This document shows, piece after piece, positions 30,236 to 39,339 of a DNA stretch of 64,000 bases. Positions within the stretch are counted from its first letter, which is position 1. Each line of letters begins with the position of its first letter. This DNA is from an uncultured Bacteroidota bacterium (GTDB lineage: Bacteria; Bacteroidota; Bacteroidia; Bacteroidales; P3), in assembly GCA_902788805.1 (NCBI GenBank), contig CADALO010000014.1, forward strand, positions 38,324 to 102,323, in the 5' to 3' direction. Position numbers and translations under genes: made by a program. The notes under the pieces were generated by a model. It was not told the DNA's origin. It was given only the letters and a program-made list of their open reading frames with translations, and searched no databases.

Positions 30236-31364
30236 TTAGCCTTCGATTTCCTTGCGGACTTTCTTGAAGGCCTCGATGCACTTGTCGAGGTGCTCGTGCT
30301 CGTGGGCAGCGCTGATCTGGACGCGGATACGGGCCTGGCCTTTCGGAACGACAGGGTAGTAGAAGCCGGTGACGAAGATGCCTTCTTCCTGCATCTTGGC
30401 GGCATACTGCTGGCTCTTGGCGGCGTCGTAGATCATCACGGCGCAGATGGCGCTCTCCGACGGCTTGCAGTCGAAGCCCTCTTCCTTCATACGGCGCAGG
30501 AAGTAGTCGGTGTTCTCGTGCAGCTTGTCCTGCAGGGTGTTGGTCTCGCTCATCATCTCGAACATACGGATGCCGGCGGCAACGAGGCCGGGAGCCATCG
30601 AGTTGCTGAACAGGTAGGGACGGCTGCGCTGGCGCAGCATATCGATGATTTCCTTCTTGCCGGTGGTGAAACCGCCCATAGCGCCGCCAAAGGCCTTGCC
30701 GAGGGTGCCGGTGAGGATTTCAATCTTGCCGCGTAGGTTGTAGCGCTCGGTCACGCCACGGCCAGTCTTGCCGACCACGCCGGCGCTGTGGCTCTCGTCA
30801 ACCATAACCATTGCGTCGTATTTGTTGGCGAGCTCATAGATCTTGTCGAGCGGGCATACGTTGCCGTCCATCGAGAAGACACCGTCGGTGACGATTATGC
30901 GGAAGCGGTTCTTCTGGGCAGCCTTGAGCTGCTCCTCGAGGTCGGCCATATCGGCGTTGGCATAGCGATAGCGCTGAGCCTTGCAGAGGCGGACACCGTC
31001 GATGATGGAGGCGTGGTTGAGGGCGTCGCTGATGATAGCGTCCTCTTCGGTCAGAAGGGGCTCGAAGACACCGCCGTTGGCGTCGAAGCAGGCAGCGTAG
31101 AGGATGGTGTCCTCGGTGCCGAAGAACTCGGCGATTTTCTTCTCAAGCTGTTTGTGGAGGTCCACCTTTCTTGGCGGCCTCGATAAGCTCGGGGTTGTCG
31201 GCCAAACCAAGGTAGTTGTTGGCGCAGAAGTTGAGGCACTTCTTGCCCTTGACCATAATCTCGGCACCCTGGGGGCTCTCGATTATGCGTTCGTGTTTGT
31301 AAAGACCGGCGGCCTCGATATCGGCCAGCTCTTTCTGAAGATGCTGTTGGAATTTAGTGTACAT
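30236..31364 (-). pseudogene. kbl: Glycine C-acetyltransferase, disrupted by an out-of-frame deletion
   Basis: Would cleave 2-amino-3-ketobutyrate with CoA to glycine and acetyl-CoA, after threonine dehydrogenase. The N-terminal part (MYTKFQQHLQKELADIEAAG to LIEAAKK) is in one frame and stops soon after, at 31143. The remainder (DLHKQLEKKIAEFFGTEDT to the end, with PLP lysine in GTLGKAFGG) is in another frame. Compared with the family, about two dozen residues around the expected GYGxxSVRFICGT segment are missing at about 31167, so this is a deletion plus frameshift rather than one-base slippage. The rest is intact, including the normal C-terminus. An assembly error is possible. Confidence 0.88.
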
Positions 31365-31419
31365 AATTACAATATTTTATTGTTATTTTTTATTAATTTT
31401 CCATTGTAAAAACAACCTA

Positions 31420-31427
31420 CAAAGATA
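31420..31427 (-). promoter_or_regulatory. -7 box of the kbl gene
   Basis: TATCTTTG on the minus strand, 56 bp before the start codon at 31364. Confidence 0.65.
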
Positions 31428-31603
31428 CAAATAAATTTGCATTCGGCGAAAAAATGTTTTGCACTCTTTCTGCTTTTTGTAATATTATCCTGTGCGACAG
31501 GTGTTTAGTTACAAGGTAATCACTATTGTTAGTGATGCCCGACAGAATAATGACTAAAAATTGTTAGGTTCCGATTGCTCGGACAGCGGTAATTTTGCAT
31601 TCA

Positions 31604-31713
31604 GAAAACAACAAGGAAATTTTGCCATTATCAGGTGTAAACAATTGGTTGTTATTTAGTTTTATGGATTAATAATGGAAACAGGCATCCTCGGAAAGGC
31701 TGCCTGTTTTTTT
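31604..31713 (+). ncRNA. Possible small RNA with an orphan terminator
   Basis: A plus-strand intrinsic terminator (AACAGGCA/TGCCTGTT at 31680-31708, then T-run to 31713) has no plus-strand gene upstream. TAATTTTG at 31590-31597 matches a -7 box, giving a transcript of about 110 nt with no plausible ORF. A small hairpin ATCACTA/TAGTGAT lies further upstream at 31519-31536. The -33 box is missing, so this is tentative. The surrounding 31365-31990 stretch holds no gene. Confidence 0.35.
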
Positions 31714-31815
31714 GTGCCCTGCCGCCAACGCCATTGTGTAGCCGCTACAGCCACTGCCCTTAGGCCAAGGATTTCCGCCTGTTTTGGGCCGCTTTTGCAC
31801 CATACCAACACCGTT

Positions 31816-31908
31816 CGTTGTCCAGTCGTTGTCCAGTTGTTGTCCAGTTGTTGTCCAGTCATTGACTGGACAACAACTGGACAACGAGCGGACAACGACT
31901 GGACAACG
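31816..31908. repeat. Inverted 11-bp array, GTTGTCC family, copy C
   Basis: Left arm: CGTTGTCCAGT twice and TGTTGTCCAGT twice (31816-31859). Centre CATTG (31860-31864). Right arm: ACTGGACAACA, ACTGGACAACG, AGCGGACAACG, ACTGGACAACG (31865-31908). The left flank CCAACACCG is the reverse complement of the CGGTGTTGG edge seen in other copies, so this copy is in the opposite orientation. It lies between the kbl upstream region and the rlmN stop. Confidence 0.95.
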
Positions 31909-31990
31909 AACCGATGCGTTCCGCTGCCGTTGGCATACGGAAAACAAGGGCGTTGGCGGGTGGATGCGCCTGTGCAGATGTGGGAGTCAG

Positions 31991-33016
31991 TTATTGCTTC
32001 TTGCCGGCCAGCAGTCCGCAGGCGGCCATAATGTCTTCGCCTCGCGAGGCGCGGATGGTGCAGGTCACGCCGTGGGCGTTGAGGTAGTCCTCGAAGGCGG
32101 TCATTGTGCGTTCGTCGCTGGTCTTGTAGGGCATTTCGGGCGAGGCGTGGAAACGGATGAGGTTGACGCGGCACCGCAGTCCTTTGAGCAGTCGCACCAA
32201 CTCGGCGGCGTGGGCAATGTCGTCGTTGAGGCCTTTGAACATCGTGTATTCGAAGGAGATGCGTCGCTGGCCGAACCAGTTGTATTTCTTCAGCAGGCTT
32301 ATGATGTCGGCGATGGGGTAGGCCTTTTGCATTGGCATCATCTCGGCGCGCTCGTCGGCGAAGGGATTGTGCAGGCTCACGGCCACGTGGACTTGCGTCT
32401 CGTCGAGCAGGCGGCGCAGCATCGGGGTGATGCCTACGGTGGAGACGGTGATGCGGTGGGGGCTCCAGCCCAGGCCCCAGTCGGCGGTGAGCACCTGGAG
32501 CGACTGGCAGATGGCGTCGTAATTGTCCAGCGGCTCGCCCATCCCCATAAAGACAATGTTGCTAAGCGTCTCGCTTTCGGGGATGGAGAAAATCTGGTTG
32601 AGTATCTCGGTGGCGGTGAGGCTGCCGTGGAAGCCTTGCTTGCCGGTGACGCAGAAGCGGCAGCCCATCTTGCATCCGCGCTGGCAGCTTACGCAGAGCG
32701 TGGCGCGGTCGCCGTCAGGGATGTAGACGGATTCTACGAATTTGTGGATGTCGGCCGACAAATCCTGGATTGCGAAGAGGTATTTCCTGGTGCCGTCGGT
32801 CGATGTCTGGCAGTCGACGGGGGCGGTGCGGCCCACGGTGGCAATCTCGTTCAGCCGTGCGCGAATTTTGAGCGAGAGGTTGGTCATCGAGTCAAAGTTG
32901 TCGACCCGCTTATGATACATCCAGTCGCACAGTTGCTTGGCGGTGAACTTCGGGAAGCCCTGCTCGAGGCAGAGGCTTTGCAGTTGTTCGAGCGATAGTC
33001 CTAAGAGTGCTTGCAT
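31991..33016 (-). CDS. rlmN: 23S rRNA (adenine2503-C2)/tRNA A37 methyltransferase RlmN
   Basis: Radical SAM enzyme methylating A2503 of 23S rRNA and A37 of some tRNAs. 341 residues, normal size. The radical SAM motif CKMGCRFC (Cys115, Cys119, Cys122), GMGEPLDNYD, RITVSTVGITP and VSLHNPFADERAEMMP are present, and a catalytic Cys near the C-terminus sits in MAACGLLAG. It starts 2 bp after the PBP1A stop and is the last gene of the holB-ricT-gldH-ponA-rlmN run. Confidence 0.96.
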   Translation of the reverse strand: MQALLGLSLEQLQSLCLEQGFPKFTAKQLCDWMYHKRVDNFDSMTNLSLKIRARLNEIATVGRTAPVDCQTSTDGTRKYLFAIQDLSADIHKFVESVYIPDGDRATLCVSCQRGCKMGCRFCVTGKQGFHGSLTATEILNQIFSIPESETLSNIVFMGMGEPLDNYDAICQSLQVLTADWGLGWSPHRITVSTVGITPMLRRLLDETQVHVAVSLHNPFADERAEMMPMQKAYPIADIISLLKKYNWFGQRRISFEYTMFKGLNDDIAHAAELVRLLKGLRCRVNLIRFHASPEMPYKTSDERTMTAFEDYLNAHGVTCTIRASRGEDIMAACGLLAGKKQ

Positions 33017-33017
33017 T

Positions 33018-35342
33018 TTACCAGGTTGTTGTTGTCTGGAAGGAGTTGTCGTCGGCCTCCTCCATCAGTTCCTGCTGATATACGCTCTCGTCCCAGATGA
33101 AGTCCTCGTCGGGCAGGTCGGGCTTGGTGAAGTCGCCTCGGTAGAAATTGAGTACGTTGTCGTCGTAGACGCGTCGCATATAGTGTCCGAAGATAGGCAG
33201 AGCCTGGCGTGCGCCCTGTCCGAACTCCATACTGCGGAAGTGGATTGAGCGCAACTCGCCGCCGGTCCACACCACGGTGGTCATCTTGGGCGTGATGCCT
33301 ACAAACCAGCAGTCGCTGTTGTTCTGCGTCGTTCCGGTCTTGCCGGCCATTGGGTAGGCCAGCTTGAACTGCGAGCCGCGCAGCCGTGCGCCGGTACCGC
33401 TGTCGACGACGCCCTTCATCATCTGGATCATCATCCAGGCTATGCGCGGGCTGATGGCTTCGCGGCGCTCGGGCGTGAAGGTCTCGAGTACCTTGCCTTT
33501 GTTGTCCTCGATGCGTGTTATGAAGATGGGCTGCACGTATTCGCCCTGGTTGGCAAAGGTGGCCATTGCTCCGGCCATCTCATAGACGGTGATTTCGGCG
33601 GCACCCACGCTGATGGCGGGCACGGGGTCGATGGGGCTGGTGACGCCCATCTTGCGGGCTATGTTGATGACCATATTGGGACCGTTGGCGCCACCGGCCT
33701 TCATCAGGTAGGCCGACACCCAGTTGATGGAGTTGGCCAGGGCCCATTTCAGGGTGACCATCTCGCCTTCGCGCTGGTGGCTCGAGTTGCGCGGGCACCA
33801 GTCGCCTATGCACACCTCGGTGTTGGGCACCAGCGTGTAGGGGTTCATATCAAGGTCTTGCAGCGCCATCGTGTAGACAAAGGGCTTGAAGGTGGAGCCT
33901 ACCTGACGGCGGCTCTGCAGCACGTTGTCATACTTGAAATAGCGGTAGTTGATGCCGCCCACGTAGGCTTTGACATAGCCGGTGCCTGTCTCGACCGACA
34001 TCAGGCCGGCGTTGAGGAATTTCTTGACGTATATCAGTGAATCCCAGGGGGTCATCACTGTGTCAACCGGACCGTTCCACGAGAAGACGCGCATCTTCAC
34101 TTTCTCTTCCTTGAAGTATTTCTTGATTTCCGACTCGCTGGCTCCGTCCTGCTTCATTTGGTAGTAGCGGTCGGAGGCTTTCATTGCCAGCGTCAGGAAG
34201 TGGTCTTCCTGCTCCTTGGTCAGGTTGTTGAATGGATTGCCTTTGCGGCGTGCCAGTTCCTTGAAGAAGGCGGGCTGGATGACTTCTTTCATATGTTTCT
34301 CGACAGCCTTCTCTGCGTGGGCCTGCATACGTGAGTCGATGGTGGTGTAGATGCGCAGGCCGTCCTTGTGGACATCGTAGTATGTGCCGTCGCTCTTCTT
34401 GTGGCTTCCGCACCAGTCCTTCATATAGCCGCGGATGTATTCGCGCAGATAGGGAGCCGCGCCGTCGTTGTGGCTTATTGGGCGGTAGTGGCTCATATCT
34501 ATCGCCTTCTCTTTGAGTTTCTCAAAGTCCTCGTCGCTCAGATACTTCTCGCCGGTGGCAGGATCTTTGTAGCTGTTCATCTGACTCATAACCACGTTGC
34601 GGCGCCGGGTGGCGTTGTCGGGGTGCAGCACGGGGCTGTAGGAGGTGGGGGCCTTCAGCAAGCCCACAAGTACGGCTGCCTCTTCGACCGTCAGCTCCGA
34701 CGGGCTCTTGTCGAAGAAGGTGTGTGCCGCCGTCTCTATGCCGTAGGCATTGCTGCCGAAGTCGACGGTGTTCAGGTACATTGCCAGTATCTCTTCTTTC
34801 GAGTAGTTGTGCTCAAGTTTCACTGCCACTACCCACTCCTTGAACTTGGAGTGTATCAGGCCCAGCTTGCTCTTCCGCTCACGCGGAAACAGGTTCTTGG
34901 CCAGCTGCTGGGTGATGGTGCTTCCGCCGCCGCTGCTGCTGTGGCGGCCCACAAGGGTCTTGAAGAACACACGCGCAAGACTGCGTGCATCGATGCCAGC
35001 GTGGTCGTAGAAACGCACGTCCTCGGTGGCTACCAGTGCGTGGATGAGGTTGAGGTTCTTGCCGTCATTGGTTATCTCACGATAGGTGAGGCTGGAGCGG
35101 TTCTCGATGCCTATGTATCCAAGCACTTCGCCGTCGGCGCTCCACACCTCCGATGCCAGGTTGCTACGTGGGTTTTCAAGCTCCTCGAACGACGGCATAA
35201 AGCCCAGCCATCCGAGCGAGAGCATTGTGAAGAACAGCACAAGCACAACCCAAAAGGCCGCGAAACTGAGCCACACTATGCGTATGCCTCGGCGCGTGTC
35301 TTTCTTTGATGCCGCGTTTTTCTTTTTCTTATATTGAGCCAT
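33018..35342 (-). CDS. ponA: Class A penicillin-binding protein (PBP1A-type)
   Basis: Bifunctional peptidoglycan glycosyltransferase and transpeptidase. 774 residues: short basic cytoplasmic tail (QYKKKKNAASKKDTRRG), one membrane helix (IVWLSFAAFWVVLVLFFTML), GT51 domain with ATEDVRFYDHAGID and SGGGSTITQQLAKNLF, then a transpeptidase domain with GSTFKPFVY (S-x2-K), a SIN triad and KTGTTQN (KTG). The C-terminal tail is acidic (EELMEEADDN). It lies 2 bp after gldH and 2 bp before rlmN, so they form one transcript. Confidence 0.95.
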   Translation of the reverse strand: MAQYKKKKNAASKKDTRRGIRIVWLSFAAFWVVLVLFFTMLSLGWLGFMPSFEELENPRSNLASEVWSADGEVLGYIGIENRSSLTYREITNDGKNLNLIHALVATEDVRFYDHAGIDARSLARVFFKTLVGRHSSSGGGSTITQQLAKNLFPRERKSKLGLIHSKFKEWVVAVKLEHNYSKEEILAMYLNTVDFGSNAYGIETAAHTFFDKSPSELTVEEAAVLVGLLKAPTSYSPVLHPDNATRRRNVVMSQMNSYKDPATGEKYLSDEDFEKLKEKAIDMSHYRPISHNDGAAPYLREYIRGYMKDWCGSHKKSDGTYYDVHKDGLRIYTTIDSRMQAHAEKAVEKHMKEVIQPAFFKELARRKGNPFNNLTKEQEDHFLTLAMKASDRYYQMKQDGASESEIKKYFKEEKVKMRVFSWNGPVDTVMTPWDSLIYVKKFLNAGLMSVETGTGYVKAYVGGINYRYFKYDNVLQSRRQVGSTFKPFVYTMALQDLDMNPYTLVPNTEVCIGDWCPRNSSHQREGEMVTLKWALANSINWVSAYLMKAGGANGPNMVINIARKMGVTSPIDPVPAISVGAAEITVYEMAGAMATFANQGEYVQPIFITRIEDNKGKVLETFTPERREAISPRIAWMMIQMMKGVVDSGTGARLRGSQFKLAYPMAGKTGTTQNNSDCWFVGITPKMTTVVWTGGELRSIHFRSMEFGQGARQALPIFGHYMRRVYDDNVLNFYRGDFTKPDLPDEDFIWDESVYQQELMEEADDNSFQTTTTW

Positions 35343-35344
35343 AG

Positions 35345-35815
35345 CTATTTACTTGTGTTTTCTATGTGTAATCCTATGTTCTTTATTCCGGGCAGTAGCG
35401 TGTCGCGCATAGCGTGGCTAATGATGAATTGGTAGTTGCCCTGCTGTGGGAAATGGAAGTAGCAGAACGGGTAGCGTCCGTCGACATAGCGTCCGCTCTC
35501 TTTGCCCAGCCAGCGTCCGTCGCGCTCGGCCAGTTTGAACTCGATGTTGGTGTCGGCGGCAACGCTGCCGTCAGGGTATACGGTAGTGATGAAGAAATAG
35601 ATGTTGGAGTAGGGGTAGTCGTTGCGGTTGCGGATATCGATGCAGCACAGATAGGTGCTGTTGGTGTCGTTGGCCTCAAGGTCGAACACCAGTTTGTCGT
35701 CCATATTCCAGCCTTGCTCGTCGATATGGCGGCTCTCGTTGTAAAGCTCATTCCTGTCGCACGAGGCGGCAAACAACGACACTGTAAGCAGTATCAAAAG
35801 CAGTCTTCTATTCAT
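35345..35815 (-). CDS. gldH: Gliding motility/type IX secretion lipoprotein GldH
   Basis: 156 residues. Lipoprotein signal MNRRLLLILLTVSLFAASC with the anchor Cys in AASC. The mature part matches the GldH pattern: HIDEQGWNMDDKLVFDLEAN, CCIDIRNRNDYPYSNIYFFI, TVYPDGSVAADTNIEFKLAE, GRYPFCYFHFPQQGNYQFII and a final GIKNIGLHIENT. GldH stabilises or assists the gliding/type IX machinery at the outer membrane; non-gliding Bacteroidales also keep it. The start at 35815 lies inside the 3' end of ricT (8-nt overlap); longer upstream frames are artefacts of the Arg-rich ricT tail. Confidence 0.88.
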   Translation of the reverse strand: MNRRLLLILLTVSLFAASCDRNELYNESRHIDEQGWNMDDKLVFDLEANDTNSTYLCCIDIRNRNDYPYSNIYFFITTVYPDGSVAADTNIEFKLAERDGRWLGKESGRYVDGRYPFCYFHFPQQGNYQFIISHAMRDTLLPGIKNIGLHIENTSK

Positions 35816-37409
35816 CTGTTCTCCTTTTGTTGCGGTTGTCGCGGCGGTCGCGTTGCTGACGCGGCTCGCGTTGCGGTCTGGGTTCACGGTTCTCCTTTTG
35901 CGGACGCTGCTCGCGCGGCTGACGGTTGTCGCGGTTGCCCTTATGCTGGCGGTTGTCTCGCTGGTCGTGATTCTTCTGGGGCCTGTCGTGTCTGTCGTTC
36001 TGAGCCGGTGCTGCAGTGGTGGCATCGTCGGCCATAAGCTTAAGCTCACGCTCGAATTCGGCCTCGCTCGATTCCTGTGCCAGTGCCGCCGTCGACATCA
36101 GCTCGACCTGATAGTCCTCGAGCTTCTCCGGATACTCCTGGTTCCTGTTCATCTCGATGATAGCCTTCACGTTCTCGGCGGTGATGGCATAGAGGTCGCT
36201 CTCGCCCTCGTAGGCATACCACATAATGCCGCGGAAGACATCGGTCTTCTTATACATAGCCAGACCCTTCTTGAAGCGTATCGGCGTGTTGGCCGGCGGA
36301 AACTTCTTGAGCGCGTCGACATAGACCGCATACTCGAAGTTGAGACAGCATTTAAGCTTTCCGCACTGGCCGGCCAGCTTCTGCGGGTTGGGCAGAATCT
36401 GCTGCGTTTTGGCCACGCTTGTGGTCACCGACTTGAAGTTGGTGAGCCAGGTGCTGCAGCACAGCTCGCGGCCGCAGGTGCCGATGCCGCCCACTTTGCC
36501 GGCCTCTTGGCGCACGCCTATCTGCTTCATTTCGATGCGCACGTGGAACTGCTCGGCCAGCACCTTGATAAGGTTGCGGAAGTCTACGCGGTCGTCGGCG
36601 GTATAGTAGAAGATGGCTTTAGAGTGGTCACCTTGGTATTCCACGTCGTTGACCTTCATCACCAGTCCCAGGTCTTCGGCAATCTGACGTGTCTTTTTGA
36701 GGGTGTTCTCCTCCTCCCTTATTGCCGATGTCCAGCGCTCGATGTCGCTCACCTTGGCGCGACGGAAGAGTTTCTTGATGGTGTCCGACTCGGGGTCCAC
36801 TTTTTTCTTCAGCATCTGGATGCGGCATACCTCGCCGGTCAGACTGACAATGCCTACGTCGTGGCCCGGAATGCCCTCCACAGCCACTATGTCGCCGTCG
36901 CTGACATCGATGCCGTCGGGCAGGCGATAGAACTCCTTGCGGTTGTTCTTAAAACGTACCTCCACGCAGTCGAACGGCTTTTCCATCGGCTGGCGGATGC
37001 CCTTCATCCAGTTGCACGAGCCCACCTTGCAGCAGCTGCGCAGCTCAGTCTCCGACACCGGAGTGTAGGATTCGGGGCAGTGGTTGCAGCCACGCGACAG
37101 GTAGATAGACTCCTTGTATTCCACCTTCGGCAGCGTCGGGTCGGGCTCCAGATATGGGTCCATAGCGCTCTCGTTGGCCTCGTAGTCCATTGGTGGCTCT
37201 TCGTCGTCGCTGTCGATATAGCTCTTCTTCTTGCCGGCCTCGCGGCGTTCGCGGCGACTGCGGATAAACTCCTCCATATCCTCCGGGGTCGCGATGTTGT
37301 CCTCCTCGTCGTCCAGTGGTTTCACCGCTGCCGTCACCTCCTCGGGCAGACGTTGCTCCTGCTCGCTGTCACTATATTTCGATTCGTTGTTTTTGATTTC
37401 TTCGGTCAT
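35808..37409 (-). CDS. ricT: PSP1-domain protein, RicT-like
   Basis: 533 residues. The central PSP1 domain is recognisable by GGIGTCGRELCCSTWL and CGKLKCCLNFEY, with many conserved cysteines, including an extra N-terminal set CNHCPESYTP and SCCKVGSCNWMKG. In Firmicutes RicT is part of an Fe-S-containing complex acting on RNase Y-dependent mRNA maturation; an rny gene is also in this window. The last 60-70 residues are a low-complexity Arg/Asn/Asp/Gln/Pro tail typical of Bacteroidota copies. The N-terminal about 100 residues are acidic and probably disordered. Confidence 0.88.
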   Translation of the reverse strand: MTEEIKNNESKYSDSEQEQRLPEEVTAAVKPLDDEEDNIATPEDMEEFIRSRRERREAGKKKSYIDSDDEEPPMDYEANESAMDPYLEPDPTLPKVEYKESIYLSRGCNHCPESYTPVSETELRSCCKVGSCNWMKGIRQPMEKPFDCVEVRFKNNRKEFYRLPDGIDVSDGDIVAVEGIPGHDVGIVSLTGEVCRIQMLKKKVDPESDTIKKLFRRAKVSDIERWTSAIREEENTLKKTRQIAEDLGLVMKVNDVEYQGDHSKAIFYYTADDRVDFRNLIKVLAEQFHVRIEMKQIGVRQEAGKVGGIGTCGRELCCSTWLTNFKSVTTSVAKTQQILPNPQKLAGQCGKLKCCLNFEYAVYVDALKKFPPANTPIRFKKGLAMYKKTDVFRGIMWYAYEGESDLYAITAENVKAIIEMNRNQEYPEKLEDYQVELMSTAALAQESSEAEFERELKLMADDATTAAPAQNDRHDRPQKNHDQRDNRQHKGNRDNRQPREQRPQKENREPRPQREPRQQRDRRDNRNKRRTDE

Positions 37410-37481
37410 TTAAGATTATGTTGTTTATATGATGAAATGATATTTGTTCCGATGTTGTTTTGTCCAGTGTTTGTGATTGGT

Positions 37482-38534
37482 CTACCTTTTCTTCAAGGCC
37501 TTGCTGATTCTGAACGAGAGCTCCATAAAGGTAATCTTGGCATAGGCATTGCGCTCGATGGCATAGATGGCGTTGTTGAAAGCCTCGTTCAGCAGTTCGA
37601 TGTTACGCTCGGTAATCATTGCCGGGAAAGAAGCGTTGAACTTGGCGTCGCCAAAGTCCATCTTCGACGGCAGTCCCGCATTGTTGCGCAGAAACGAGTC
37701 GCGGATGGCCTCCTGTGCATAGAGCAGGAAGCGCTTCTGCTGCTCGCGTCCCTTGGCGTGCAGCGAGTCGACCCAGCTCGACAGCGATGCCATATTGAGC
37801 TTGAACAGCTGCCGCATCCAGGTGACATACAGTGTGTTGAACTCTTCGTTCGGTGCAGGGGCCTCGGCTTTGAGTCTCGGCACTCTCACCGTCTGTGCAC
37901 GCGACACGATGGTGCTCAGCATCTTCTCGCTGCTCTCGGCCACAAGCAGTATCAGCGTATTGGGTGTCGGCTCCTCAAGGGTCTTCAGTATCTTGTTCGC
38001 AGCCACTTGATGAACCTTCTCGGCCATCCACACAATCACCACCTTGTAAGCCCCCTCGTAGGCCTTCAGCCCCAGCGTCCGCGTCATCTCGTCGGCATCG
38101 CGTTCGCGAATGATGCCCTGGCTCTTCTCCACGCCCACAAAGTCGTACCACTCGTCGAGCGTCCCCACCTGTTTGTGGGCATTCAGGAACTCGCGGAACT
38201 CGCCCTGGAAGTCAGCCGACGATATGTTGCCGCCCTTGACCTCGGCCGTCGCCGCGTTGGGGAAGAAGAAGTGCAGGTCGCTGTGCGTAAGCTGCTTGTA
38301 TTTCTTGCACGACGGACACTCGCCGCACGAGTCGGCCCGCAGGCCGCCCTCGGCGTTGTCGTAGTGCACGCGGTGCTCACAGTTGAGATATTGTGCATAG
38401 GCAATGGCAAGCGCCAGACTGCCCGAAGCGGTCTCGCCCAAGAACATTTGGGTGTGGCTGACACGCCCAGAATCGATAATTTCGGTCAGGTGATTAGCCG
38501 TAACTACTTGTCCAACAATATCTTTAAACTGCAT
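37482..38534 (-). CDS. holB: DNA polymerase III delta-prime-like clamp loader subunit
   Basis: 350 residues. MQFKDIVGQVVTANHLTEII opens an AAA+ clamp-loader fold. The P-loop position reads GETASGS, lacking the lysine, as expected for the ATP-inactive delta-prime subunit. Zinc-binding cysteines are in CEHRV and CGECPSCKKY. SSEKMLSTIVSRAQTVRVP carries the SRC-like sensor region. First gene of the holB-ricT-gldH-ponA-rlmN group, with a TAATTTTG -7 box 21 bp before the ATG. Confidence 0.92.
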   Translation of the reverse strand: MQFKDIVGQVVTANHLTEIIDSGRVSHTQMFLGETASGSLALAIAYAQYLNCEHRVHYDNAEGGLRADSCGECPSCKKYKQLTHSDLHFFFPNAATAEVKGGNISSADFQGEFREFLNAHKQVGTLDEWYDFVGVEKSQGIIRERDADEMTRTLGLKAYEGAYKVVIVWMAEKVHQVAANKILKTLEEPTPNTLILLVAESSEKMLSTIVSRAQTVRVPRLKAEAPAPNEEFNTLYVTWMRQLFKLNMASLSSWVDSLHAKGREQQKRFLLYAQEAIRDSFLRNNAGLPSKMDFGDAKFNASFPAMITERNIELLNEAFNNAIYAIERNAYAKITFMELSFRISKALKKR

Positions 38535-38554
38535 AATACGCGTAAATTAATCTA

Positions 38555-38562
38555 CAAAATTA
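38555..38562 (-). promoter_or_regulatory. -7 box of the holB operon
   Basis: TAATTTTG on the minus strand, 21 bp before the holB ATG. Confidence 0.65.
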
Positions 38563-38744
38563 CTAATAATATTAAATATGGCAAAAAAAAGTTGATTTTC
38601 TTACAATGCCATTTCGATGAGAGGGGGCTCCTTTATGTGGAAACAGTAGTTGGAACAAGGGTAAATGGCAGCTATTTGAAACACTTCATTTGGAGGTCTT
38701 GAAGAATCCTTCCGACGACGCGAGGGCTATGCGACTTGGGTTTT

Positions 38745-38774
38745 TTGACAGTGCGTGGTGTGTCGCACTGTCAA
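38745..38774. other. Perfect 11-bp-stem hairpin
   Basis: TTGACAGTGCG pairs with CGCACTGTCAA around an 8-nt loop, with no T-run on either strand. It lies in the 800-bp gene-free gap between holB and mrdA, which otherwise holds only array copy D and AT-rich sequence with no coding character. Confidence 0.6.
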
Positions 38775-38932
38775 GCTCAAAACGTAAAATGTGTACCTAA
38801 ATCGAACATCGTCAAAAATGCTGTTTTAATACCAATAATCGCTAATCGCTTGCATATCAGCAGAATATGAGTAAATGCCAAAGTTGCATATAACTTGCTG
38901 TATGTCAGGTGCTTTGAAGGATCTTCTTTGGT

Positions 38933-39025
38933 CGTTGTCCAGTTGTTGTCCAGTCGTTGTCCAGTCGTTGTCCAGTCAGCGACTGGACAACGACTGGACA
39001 ACGAGCGGACAACAACTGGACAACG
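38933..39025. repeat. Inverted 11-bp array, GTTGTCC family, copy D
   Basis: Left arm: CGTTGTCCAGT, TGTTGTCCAGT, CGTTGTCCAGT, CGTTGTCCAGT (38933-38976). Centre CAGCG (38977-38981). Right arm: ACTGGACAACG, ACTGGACAACG, AGCGGACAACA, ACTGGACAACG (38982-39025), then edge AGCAGTGTTGG. The C/T variation at the unit edge matches between arms (third unit from the centre is the odd one on both sides). A frame running through it on the opposite strand is not a gene. Confidence 0.95.
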
Positions 39026-39339
39026 AGCAGTGTTGGTACGGTGGTGGAGCGAAGGCGAGGCCTTGCTTTTCGGGCGGTGAGGCGGCCGGTTTTCAGGGCT
39101 GTTCCCGAGAGGCTGTGTTTTTGGGGCTGCCGGCAATGGCATTCCGGGTGTCGAAAGTGCAGTGAAAATGCGGTCAATTTTTTTTCTTTGCACAATGGCT
39201 GCCGTATCGCGATATTTTTCGTAAATTTGCAGCAACGTTTTTACGGGCTTAACCCATTCAACGCATTGATTATTACATTGTAATGCTATTTGTGTGCTTT
39301 GGGTGATTGTTCGTTTTGTGCAAAGTCTGTCGAATAGCA

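Noticed and set aside
31816..31908. Reading the 11-bp arrays as CRISPR
   Set aside because: Units are too short, there are no spacers, no cas genes, and the arms are inverted rather than direct.
35853..38702. A 949-codon open frame on the plus strand opposite ricT and holB
   Set aside because: It is antisense to two well-recognised genes, has no domain I can identify, and its length follows from the codon bias of the real genes.
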